From CAZTAR01 sp043813895 (GTDB lineage: Bacteria > Planctomycetota > Phycisphaerae > UBA1845 > UTPLA1): DNA of 14,995 nt. The position numbers and the translations under genes are program-made. Under the pieces are notes generated by a model that saw nothing but the letters and a program-made list of their open reading frames with translations, made no database searches and was not told the origin of the DNA. Where the stretch lies: the NCBI GenBank assembly GCA_043813895.1, contig JBDRKQ010000189.1:1-14995 (forward strand). Direction: 5' to 3'. Shown in pieces: positions 1-6,519 of this stretch (positions are counted from its first letter, which is position 1; the number at the start of each line of letters is the position of its first letter).

Positions 1-2
1 GC

Positions 3-2567
3 CCCACACCCCCCCCCCGCGGCGTACCCCCCCCCGCGGCTCGTCCTCCGCAGTATGACAGCGTCGGTGTTTCGATTCCCCGCGTCGACGCCGCGGACAA
101 AGTCACGGGCCGCGCGCAATACACCGCGGACATCCATCTGCAGAACATGATCCATGGCAAGCTGCTCGGCTCGACCGTCGCCCACGGCATCATCAAACGC
201 ATCGACACGTCCAAGGCCAAGGCGCTCGACGGCGTCCTGGCCGTTCTCACGGGCGACGACGTGCCGGATACGCTCTACGGCGTTTCCCCGGCACGGTACG
301 ACGAACACATCCTCGCAATGGACAAGGTTCGCCACGTGGGTGATCCCGTCGCCGCCGTCGCGGCCATCGACGAGAAGACGGCGGAGCAGGCGTGCGCGCT
401 CATCGAGGTTGAATACGAGGAGTTGCCCGTCGTACTCGACCCGTTCGAGGCCGTCGCCGAGGGCGCGTCGCAACTGCACGAACGATACAAGCGGAACATC
501 AACACGCACGTCGATCAGAGCTTCGGCGACGTGGACAGGGCATTTGCCGAATCCCACCATGTCCGCGAGGAGACGTTCACCGGCAACAACATTTATCAAT
601 CACCACTGGAGCCGCACGCATCGATCGCCACATGGAAGCACGACGGCACGCTCGTTCTGTATAGTTCGACGCAGGTGCCGCACTACGTGCAGTACATGAT
701 GGCCCACATCCTGCACATTCCACTCGGCAGGATTCAGGTCATCCGCCCGACCGTCGGCGGGGGCTTCGGCGGGAAGGCGGCCACGACGCCGCTGGATATC
801 AACGCCGCTTTTCTCAGCCGAGTGACCGGTCGGCCCGTCAAGATGGTCTACTCGCGCGAGGAGATGTTCCACTACGGCCGCGGCCGGCACAAGCAGCACA
901 TGAAGATGAAACTCGGCGTGGATAAGGACGGGCGGATCAAGGCGTTCAAGAGTGAGATATACCTCGACGGCGGCGCGTACTCCTCCTTCGGCGTGGCCAC
1001 GGCCTATTACGCCGGCAGCATGATGCCGACGCTGTATCACATCCCGAACTACAAGTACGATGGCTACCGCGTCATGACCAACAAGCCTGCTTGCGGCGCG
1101 ATGCGCGGCCACGGCGTGCCTCAACCGCGCTTCGCGTTCGAGTGTTTGCTGACCATGATCGCGGAGGACATCGGCATCGACCCGATCGAGATCCGCGGGC
1201 GCAACGCAATGACGCCGAAGACGATGACTGTCAACGATCTCGATATCGACAGTTGCGAGTTCAAAGCCACGCTCGACGCCGTCGAGAAGCAGAGCGGCTG
1301 GAAGGAGAAATACCGCCGCGTTGAAAGCCGAAGAGCCGCGGACTTCAGTCCGCGCGGCGCTGCGGATACTGAGAATGCCACGCCATGTCAAGCACCGCGC
1401 GGGCTGAAGCCTGCGGCTCGTCTATCCCAGGGCATCGGCATCGGCTGCGGCGGGTTCGTCTCCGGCGCGGGCTATTGCATCTATCGCGGCCAGGTCCAGC
1501 TCTCGCACGAGAAGGGTCGCGAGCACTTTCAGAAGAAGTCCGTCTTCCCGCACGCCAACGCCATCGTGAAAATCAGCGAGGATGGCACGGCGGCCGTGTT
1601 GCTGATCGGGGCGGCAGAGATCGGCCAGGGCAGTGACACCGTCCTGACACAGATGTGCGCCCAATCGCTCGGCATTCCCGCCGCGCGCGTTCGCATCCGC
1701 AGCGAGGACAGCGATATCTCCCCGATCGACCTGGGTGCCTATTCATCGAGAATCACCCTGATGGGCGGCCACGCCGTCTCACGGGCCGGAGAGGCTGTCG
1801 TAGACAAGCTCCGCCCCTACGCGGCAAAGCTGCTCGGCTGCCAGGAATCGGAGGTGGTCGCCCAAGACGGCCGGTTGTTCGCCACAGCAGGAGGCGAAAC
1901 ACAGGGGTGGCATGGGCAAGCGCAGCTCGCCCGTGAAGATAACCAGCAGCCTCCGACCCCCGACCCCCAGCCGTCCGTTCCTTGGGAAGAGGCAGCCCGC
2001 CAGTATTTTAATGATAACGGTCCATTGGTCGGCACGGGCTGCTACAAGCCGCCCGACGGCCTCGGCGGCGACTACAAGGGTGCGACCGTCGGCACGAGCC
2101 CGGCCTATTCATTCGGCAGCAGCGTCTGCGAGTTGTCGGTCGATCTAGACACCGGCAAGGTCAAGATCGACCGCTTCACCGACTACCACGACTGCGGCAC
2201 GCCGATCAACCCGCAAGCCGTCCACGGCCAGGTCGAAGGCGCCATCGTCATGGGCGCCGGCGAGACGATCATGGAAGATGTGCAGTTCGACGAGCGAGGC
2301 AACCTCCTCAACCCGAACCTCCACGGCTACCTGACGATGACGATCAAGGACGCCCCGGAAATCTTCAGCGGCATCGTAGACTCTTACGAACCCCGCGGCC
2401 CCTACGGCGCAAAAGAAATCGGCGAAGGCAGCACCCTCCCAGTCCTCGGCGCAGTCGCCCACGCGATCGCGAACGCCACGGGCGTCTGGATCAAAGACCT
2501 GCCGATCACGCCGGAGAAGATACTGCGGGCGATGCGGGAGAAGGGGTCAGGCGACGAGCGGCAGTAG
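3..2567 (+). CDS. Xanthine dehydrogenase family molybdopterin-binding large subunit, 5' partial
   Basis: This is the catalytic molybdenum-cofactor subunit of a xanthine dehydrogenase/4-hydroxybenzoyl-CoA reductase-type hydroxylase, which normally works with FAD and 2Fe-2S subunits. Numbering from the first ATG (147), visible motifs are GGGFGGK near 207 (cofactor binding), GAMRGHGVPQPRF near 317, EIGQGSDT near 492, GAYSSR near 531, and GAKEIGEG at 754-761, where the second Glu (E760) sits at the catalytic Glu position of the family. GAYSSR resembles the 4-hydroxybenzoyl-CoA reductase alpha subunit more than true xanthine dehydrogenase, so the substrate is unknown. ATG 147 is unlikely to be the real start: the frame stays open upstream and encodes a family-typical N-terminus (VGVSIPRVDAADKVTGRAQY, bases 63-122). 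No ATG, GTG or TTG precedes it in frame, so the true start lies outside the window. Residues about 395-426, and possibly 584-613, look like inserted palindromic repeat sequence. The other subunits are not in the window. Confidence 0.9.
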   Translation, partial: PTPPPRGVPPPAARPPQYDSVGVSIPRVDAADKVTGRAQYTADIHLQNMIHGKLLGSTVAHGIIKRIDTSKAKALDGVLAVLTGDDVPDTLYGVSPARYDEHILAMDKVRHVGDPVAAVAAIDEKTAEQACALIEVEYEELPVVLDPFEAVAEGASQLHERYKRNINTHVDQSFGDVDRAFAESHHVREETFTGNNIYQSPLEPHASIATWKHDGTLVLYSSTQVPHYVQYMMAHILHIPLGRIQVIRPTVGGGFGGKAATTPLDINAAFLSRVTGRPVKMVYSREEMFHYGRGRHKQHMKMKLGVDKDGRIKAFKSEIYLDGGAYSSFGVATAYYAGSMMPTLYHIPNYKYDGYRVMTNKPACGAMRGHGVPQPRFAFECLLTMIAEDIGIDPIEIRGRNAMTPKTMTVNDLDIDSCEFKATLDAVEKQSGWKEKYRRVESRRAADFSPRGAADTENATPCQAPRGLKPAARLSQGIGIGCGGFVSGAGYCIYRGQVQLSHEKGREHFQKKSVFPHANAIVKISEDGTAAVLLIGAAEIGQGSDTVLTQMCAQSLGIPAARVRIRSEDSDISPIDLGAYSSRITLMGGHAVSRAGEAVVDKLRPYAAKLLGCQESEVVAQDGRLFATAGGETQGWHGQAQLAREDNQQPPTPDPQPSVPWEEAARQYFNDNGPLVGTGCYKPPDGLGGDYKGATVGTSPAYSFGSSVCELSVDLDTGKVKIDRFTDYHDCGTPINPQAVHGQVEGAIVMGAGETIMEDVQFDERGNLLNPNLHGYLTMTIKDAPEIFSGIVDSYEPRGPYGAKEIGEGSTLPVLGAVAHAIANATGVWIKDLPITPEKILRAMREKGSGDERQ
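1330..1422. repeat. Palindromic repeat element inserted in frame inside the dehydrogenase gene
   Basis: Two arms, 1330-1360 and 1392-1422, are inverted copies of one another; the 26-base cores (1335-1360 and 1392-1417) match at 22 of 26 positions by hand. Each arm contains its own near-palindrome, GCGGACTTCAGTCCGC in the left arm and GCGGGCTGAAGCCTGC in the right. The whole span is 93 bases, a multiple of three, and is read through as Ser/Arg/Ala/Pro-rich sequence including PRGLKPAARL. The flanking protein, EKYRRVES before and GIGIGCGG after, fits the enzyme family if the span is skipped. Exact borders are uncertain. Confidence 0.75.
1911..1935. repeat. Second short palindrome within the dehydrogenase gene
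   Basis: CATGGGCAAGC (1911-1921) and GCTCGCCCGTG (1925-1935) form an inverted repeat matching at 9 of 11 positions around a three-base loop. It is preceded by GGTGG, as is the palindrome at 2933-2965 (GGTGGCATG start in both), and is followed by a tandem CCGACCC-type tract (about 1953-1970). The encoded stretch, around residues 584-613, is rich in Gln and Pro and lies between the strand ending DGRLFATAGG and WEEAARQYF, where I see no family-conserved residues. It is probably a second insertion, less clear than the first. Confidence 0.45.
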
Positions 2568-2568
2568 T

Positions 2569-2597
2569 TTGAACGTGCCCAGGCTCTCGGATACAAT
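2569..2597 (+). promoter_or_regulatory. Sigma70-like promoter for the small downstream gene
   Basis: TTGAAC (2569-2574, 4 of 6 to TTGACA) and TACAAT (2592-2597, 5 of 6 to TATAAT) are separated by exactly 17 bases. The -35 box begins one base after the dehydrogenase stop codon, so this promoter would make the small gene at 2677 independent of the dehydrogenase. The predicted start is near 2604, leaving a leader of about 70 bases. Confidence 0.6.
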
Positions 2598-2676
2598 AGA
2601 AGTGATCCGGAAGTGGTATCGCTGGACTTTGGAAGGGCATGTGCATCGACCCGTTCCCTGGTGGAGGTCATCGAGT

Positions 2677-2865
2677 ATGAAGACGAAGACCTTTGACTGC
2701 ATACAGATGAAGCGCGCCACACAGAAGAAAATACGCGCCGCCGTCGCAGGGCTGGATCGCAAGGCGGAGATCGAATTCTTCCGCGCCGGCGCCAAAGAGT
2801 TCGAGCAGCGCATCCAAGCGGCGAAGGAATCCCTGACCCGGACTGAAGAAAGCGATGGACGCTGA
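2677..2865 (+). CDS. Small antitoxin-like protein of unknown function, 62 aa
   Basis: The ATG at 2677 is chosen over the in-frame ATG at 2569 because GGAGG (2663-2667) lies nine bases before it and because the promoter at 2569-2597 would start transcription inside the longer frame. The protein begins MKTKTFDCIQMKR and continues as a highly charged, probably helical chain (KKIRAAVAGL, EIEFFRAGAKEFEQRIQAAK). I know similar short proteins beginning with a TFDC..MK pattern next to type II toxin genes, which suggests an antitoxin-like role, but this comes from memory of the pattern only. No toxin follows: an ATG at 2855 overlaps the stop codon, as toxin genes often do, but leads into a fragment of dehydrogenase sequence. 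It could be a solitary antitoxin or an unrelated hypothetical protein. Confidence 0.5.
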   Translation: MKTKTFDCIQMKRATQKKIRAAVAGLDRKAEIEFFRAGAKEFEQRIQAAKESLTRTEESDGR

Positions 2866-2932
2866 CCAGGAGACCTTCAGCGGCTTCGCAGACTCCTACG
2901 AACCCCGCGGCCCCTTCGGCGAAAGAGAAAGC
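2858..2932 (+). pseudogene. Duplicated fragment of the dehydrogenase 3' coding region
   Basis: Bases 2869-2930 match 2357-2418 of the dehydrogenase at 54 of 62 positions by hand, in the same reading frame: ETFSGFADSYEPRGPFG against EIFSGIVDSYEPRGPYG. Weaker similarity extends back to the GAC at 2858. It contains no catalytic Glu motif, and similarity stops where the palindromic arm begins at 2933. The open frame 2855-3037 that contains it (60 aa, from an ATG overlapping the previous stop codon) is therefore a chimera of relic and repeat and is probably not a functional gene. It may be the remnant of a second dehydrogenase gene copy or a local partial duplication. Confidence 0.7.
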
Positions 2933-3095
2933 CGGGTGGCATGCTCATCCCGAAGGGTGAGCATGAGAATGCCTCCAGACGAGTTGACGCTGCTGGACAG
3001 ATTGTCGGGTGACGGCTCGACACCCATGCTTTCATAGCGTGTCGGCTGCGTCGAGCAGCAAGCATGCTCACCCTTCGGGCTGAGCATGCCACCCG
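2933..3095. repeat. 163-bp element with 33-bp palindromic terminal inverted repeats
   Basis: The outer arms 2933-2965 and 3063-3095 are inverted copies with a single mismatch in 33 bases. Each arm is itself a hairpin: CATGCTCA and TGAGCATG pair over 8 bp around a CCC-GAA-GGG core. The interior is also structured, with a 10-base pair of arms matching at 9 positions (2989-2998 with 3050-3059) and a perfect 6-bp stem (3018-3023 with 3039-3044). It lies between the convergent small gene and kinase gene, so it may also end transcription. It resembles a small non-autonomous mobile or REP-pair element; no target-site duplication is visible. Confidence 0.75.
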
Positions 3096-5608
3096 ACCGA
3101 TGCAGGAGAAGCAGTAGACCCCGTGTTCGACTCGGTGCTCGATGCATCGCTCGCACCGCCGGCGTCGCCGCCGGACAGCCGCCACTGGGCGAGGTGGTAC
3201 TCGTTCATGGGTACCGGCGGGAAGCTGCCTGGATTGAAGACGACGCCTGTGTCCACGCATGCTTTGAAGAAGGACTGCGCGCTCGCGGGGTCGTCATTCA
3301 GCAGGCACACTTCGCCGGCGTAGTACAGAGCTTCACACAGAGGGCCCGGCCCACCTGGCGACTGCGACTTGGCCGTATCGAGGAGCGCCTGCGGGCTGAT
3401 CCGGCCGAGCAGGCAATCGACAATCGGCGCCGGCCAGGCCGTGTGTCTCACAATGCCACCTCCGCCCTCGCTGCCATTACCGCCCTCTCTACTATCACCG
3501 CCTTCGACGCCCTTTTCGTCAAGAGAACCGAGAACGCTATCGGCCTCGTCGAGTTTGTGCTGCGCCTCTTCCAAACGGCCTTGCCCGCGAAGCTCGCGAG
3601 CCTGATGCCGCAGAACGATGCACAAGCGGATGCTTGCGAAAGGGGCCTTTCCCAAGCGCTTGATCACCTCGCGGTAGTCCGCAGCGGCTTCATCCGCCTT
3701 CCCCATCATCCACAGGGGCGTCGCGCGTTTGTAGAGTTCCCATCCTCGTTCAGGCCCACCCAGTTCAGCCGCCTTTGTGTAGTCCTCCACGGCCTCTGCG
3801 TACCGCCCCAGGCAGAGATACGCCCCGCCGCGCTCCCGATACGCGGAATCGCTGTCCGGCGCCAACCCAATCGCTTCGGTCATCGGCGCCACGGCCAGCT
3901 CATAGCGCTGAGCCAACATGAGGGCGTGACCCTGGAGCATCCTCCCGCCGAAACGGTCGTCCCCCAAATCGATGAGGTGGTCTGCCGCGGTGCAGGCGTC
4001 ATCGAACCGCCGAAGCAGCATGTAGGAATGGACAAGCTGCCTCCAGGCAAGTTCGTGTTGTGGGTCGAGATCGACCGCCCTCTCCGCACAACGCGCGGTC
4101 TCATCGGTTTCCAGCGTCGCATAGCTGCGAAGGTACCACGCCTCGGTCGTCTCGGGCGCTTCCCGCTCCACCCGCGCGTTCAACTGCTCGGTCTGCTTGG
4201 CGTCCCCGTTTTGCCGGCACATCCTTGCCAACAACACGTCGAACACCCACGCCGAGGGACCGTCCGCGCGTGCCCGCCGCAACCGGCTCATCGAATCGGC
4301 GATCTGGTCACGCCGCTGTGCCTGCCGGGCCGCCTGGAAGTCGATCCTCGCCAGCATCAATCTGGCCTCCGGCAATGGGAAACCGCGGCCAACGACATCC
4401 TCCAGGAGAAGTTTGGATCGCTCGGTACGCCCTTCGGCGATATCCATCAAAATGCCCGGCATCTGCGCCCGCAGCGAGGTCAGCTTGATTGCCTCCTGGC
4501 GCGCGAGTCCCCGGTTCTCCCACCAGATGCCTCCCCACGCAGCCCCGATGCTGAGCACGACGACGACCGCCGCCAGCGCGATCCTGCGGCGGTGTCTGGA
4601 GAGCTTCCTGCCGAAAAGGTACAGGCTGCTCGGCGCCTTCGCGAGGATCGGCACGTTCGTCAGGTATCGCCGGATGTCGTCGCGCATCTCGCCGGCGGTT
4701 TGGTACCGCCTCGCCCTGTCCTTCTCCAGGGCTTTGAGGAGAATCGTCTCGATTTCGGCGTCCACGCGGGACGAGAGCGTTGTCGGGCGCGTCGGCATTT
4801 CCTCCATGATGCGCTGCAGCACGGCAGAGGGGTGGCCGCGTGTATCGTACGGCATCGATTTCGTCATCGCTTCGAACAACATGACCCCCAGGGCGTACAC
4901 GTCCGTCCTGGCATCGACGTCTTGCGACATCCCGGCCGTCTGTTCGGGCGACATGTAACGGAGCGTGCCCAATATCTGGCCCGGCGCCGACACGCTCGTA
5001 GCCAAGAGGCTGGTCACATCGGAATGGTCCATCGCCTTGCCAAGCCCGAAGTCCAGGATGCGAGGCTTGCCATTGTCGCCGACGAGCACGTTGGCGGGTT
5101 TGAGATCGCGGTGTACGACACCGCACGCCTGGGCGTGTTCGATTCCGTCGCAGATCTCCGCGAACAACAGCAGGATCGTCCGTGCGTCGGGCTCGTGCAG
5201 CGCGAGATACCCGTCCAGCGATACGCCGTCCACGAACTCCATCGCGTAGTACCGCTGGCCCGCCGGGAGTTGCCCGCTATCGAGAACGCGCACGATGCTC
5301 GGATGCGAGAGCCTTGCCGCGAGCTTGACCTCCCGATCGAATCGCCGCCGGGTCGACGGTGCGGCGAAGGGGCCGGCAAGTATGAGCTTGAGCGCGACAA
5401 TGCGGTTCGTGCCTTCCTGCAGAGCTTCGTAGACCACCCCCATGCCCCCGCGGCCGATCTCGCGCGTGATCCTGTAACCCGGAACCGCATCCGCCGGCGG
5501 CAGCGCGCCGCCTTGTTCCGCGGTCAACTCCGCAGCCTCGATGCCGGCCGCCGCGATCAGCTCGCGATCACGTCCGGGCGTTGTCCGTTCATCAGGCGTC
5601 TTGTCCAT
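3068..5608 (-). CDS. Transmembrane Ser/Thr protein kinase with TPR repeats
   Basis: This is a eukaryotic-type (Hanks) protein kinase of 846 aa. From ATG 5608: glycine loop GRGGMGVVYEA near 52-62, ATP-binding Lys 74 in VALKLI, catalytic loop VHRDLKPAN with D168, DFG at 186-188, SPEQ of the activation segment near 220. All core catalytic residues are present. One membrane segment follows at about 343-363 (ALAAVVVVLSIGAAWGGIWW), then TPR-like helical pairs over roughly 400-680 (for example DSDSAYRERGGAYLCLGRYA). A Gly/Glu-rich linker interrupts the C-terminal part. The kinase would face the cytoplasm with the TPR region on the other side of the membrane. It lies 66 bases after the sigma factor stop, same strand, so is probably co-transcribed. 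An in-frame TTG at 5662 is possible but lacks family-like sequence. The last nine residues (VGWHAQPEG) and the stop are encoded by the palindromic repeat arm. Confidence 0.92.
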   Translation of the reverse strand: MDKTPDERTTPGRDRELIAAAGIEAAELTAEQGGALPPADAVPGYRITREIGRGGMGVVYEALQEGTNRIVALKLILAGPFAAPSTRRRFDREVKLAARLSHPSIVRVLDSGQLPAGQRYYAMEFVDGVSLDGYLALHEPDARTILLLFAEICDGIEHAQACGVVHRDLKPANVLVGDNGKPRILDFGLGKAMDHSDVTSLLATSVSAPGQILGTLRYMSPEQTAGMSQDVDARTDVYALGVMLFEAMTKSMPYDTRGHPSAVLQRIMEEMPTRPTTLSSRVDAEIETILLKALEKDRARRYQTAGEMRDDIRRYLTNVPILAKAPSSLYLFGRKLSRHRRRIALAAVVVVLSIGAAWGGIWWENRGLARQEAIKLTSLRAQMPGILMDIAEGRTERSKLLLEDVVGRGFPLPEARLMLARIDFQAARQAQRRDQIADSMSRLRRARADGPSAWVFDVLLARMCRQNGDAKQTEQLNARVEREAPETTEAWYLRSYATLETDETARCAERAVDLDPQHELAWRQLVHSYMLLRRFDDACTAADHLIDLGDDRFGGRMLQGHALMLAQRYELAVAPMTEAIGLAPDSDSAYRERGGAYLCLGRYAEAVEDYTKAAELGGPERGWELYKRATPLWMMGKADEAAADYREVIKRLGKAPFASIRLCIVLRHQARELRGQGRLEEAQHKLDEADSVLGSLDEKGVEGGDSREGGNGSEGGGGIVRHTAWPAPIVDCLLGRISPQALLDTAKSQSPGGPGPLCEALYYAGEVCLLNDDPASAQSFFKACVDTGVVFNPGSFPPVPMNEYHLAQWRLSGGDAGGASDASSTESNTGSTASPASVGWHAQPEG

Positions 5609-5674
5609 GATCGTCCACGTAGCTTCAGGATGGGCGGCCTTCCGACTCGCTCGGCAGATCAATGCTGCGTGCTG

Positions 5675-6298
5675 CTACCCTGCGTCGCTGAGGTACTGCG
5701 AAGCCGTGCCCATCATCTCGTTCAATCGCCGGATCGCTCTTGCCCGAAGCATGAACACCGCGCCAGGGCTGCGGTCGAGAACCTCGGAAACCTCTTCAAT
5801 TGACTGTCCGTCGAGGTCGTAGAGCTGCACGACCCGCTGATAGATTACAGGGAGATTCTGAATGGACCGTTGCAACGAGCGGCATGCCTCTGTCCTGGCG
5901 GCATCGCTGCTCGGTGTTCGGCCGGGTGAACTCAGTAGCGTGAGCAAGTTGACGCAGGAATCGACGTCATTGCCCGCGCTCGCTCTGCGACGGGCTCCGC
6001 CGCGTTTCTCCGCCTCCAGCCATCGCACAGCATCCAGCAGATTCCGCTTGGCGATCTTCATCAGCCAGGGGACAAGGCCGTCCGGACCCTGCGGGATAAA
6101 ACGGCCGATGTCGAGAAAGGCGTCGACGTATGTCTGCTGCACGACGTCGTCCACCGAGAGCACAGACCGCCACCGGGCCGGAATCTGCCCGGCGATCCCT
6201 TCGCGAAGTGCCGGCGCGGCATCTCCCAGAAGTTGCGCGATCGCATCGCGGTCGCCCGCGATCGCCGCCTCCAACGCAAGCTCTCCGATGGTCGGCAT
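5675..6298 (-). CDS. ECF-type RNA polymerase sigma factor
   Basis: A 207-aa sigma70-family regulator of the extracytoplasmic-function type that would direct RNA polymerase to a specific promoter set. Region 2 spans about 45-105 (LSVDDVVQQTYVDAF for 2.1-2.2, then WLMKIAKRNLLDAVRW). Region 4 spans about 148-197 (LPVIYQRVVQLYDLDGQSIE, then a recognition-type helix around SPGAVFMLRARAIRRL). No region 1.1 or 3 is seen. The linker between domains is Ser/Gly/Asn-rich. The start is ATG 6298; the ribosome site is weak. The kinase gene follows after 66 bases, an arrangement known in Planctomycetes in which a kinase is thought to control its partner sigma factor instead of an anti-sigma factor. No anti-sigma gene is visible. 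Confidence 0.9.
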   Translation of the reverse strand: MPTIGELALEAAIAGDRDAIAQLLGDAAPALREGIAGQIPARWRSVLSVDDVVQQTYVDAFLDIGRFIPQGPDGLVPWLMKIAKRNLLDAVRWLEAEKRGGARRRASAGNDVDSCVNLLTLLSSPGRTPSSDAARTEACRSLQRSIQNLPVIYQRVVQLYDLDGQSIEEVSEVLDRSPGAVFMLRARAIRRLNEMMGTASQYLSDAG

Positions 6299-6343
6299 GA
6301 CGTATGATTGGATCGGTGCCCGAATACACTAACGCAACTCCTC

Positions 6344-6373
6344 ATTGTATCATCAGCTCAGGACACAAGACAA
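6344..6373 (-). promoter_or_regulatory. Sigma70-like promoter for the sigma factor/kinase operon
   Basis: On the minus strand, TTGTCT (6373-6368) and TACAAT (6349-6344) are separated by 18 bases, giving 4 of 6 and 5 of 6 matches to consensus. The predicted start is near 6337, about 40 bases before the sigma factor ATG. The -10 box lies within GATACAAT, the same octamer as at 2590 and 12706. Confidence 0.5.
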
Positions 6374-6519
6374 GTTGCCTGCGGAACCTGCTTCGGAATC
6401 CCGCCCCGATTTCCCTGTCGCGGAGTGCCGCGCCACCTCGCCGGCGACTCGTGCATTGACTGAATCGAGGATTCTGCCCAGGATGTGGCGGCCTCGAAAC
6501 CGCTGACTCTGAGAAGATC

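Noticed and set aside
2855..3037. A 60-codon frame overlapping the small gene's stop, in toxin-like position
   Set aside because: Its sequence is a dehydrogenase fragment followed by translated palindromic repeat, so it is better read as a relic than as a toxin.
3086..5803. A 905-codon open frame on the plus strand across the kinase and sigma genes
   Set aside because: It is antisense to a kinase with all catalytic motifs intact and to the sigma factor; its translation is Arg/His/Pro-rich with no domain pattern. Long antisense frames are common in GC-rich genes.
6456..6484. TTGACT with CAGGAT 17 bases later as a promoter for glgX
   Set aside because: The -35 is acceptable but the -10 matches consensus at only 3 of 6 positions, so it is not distinguishable from chance.
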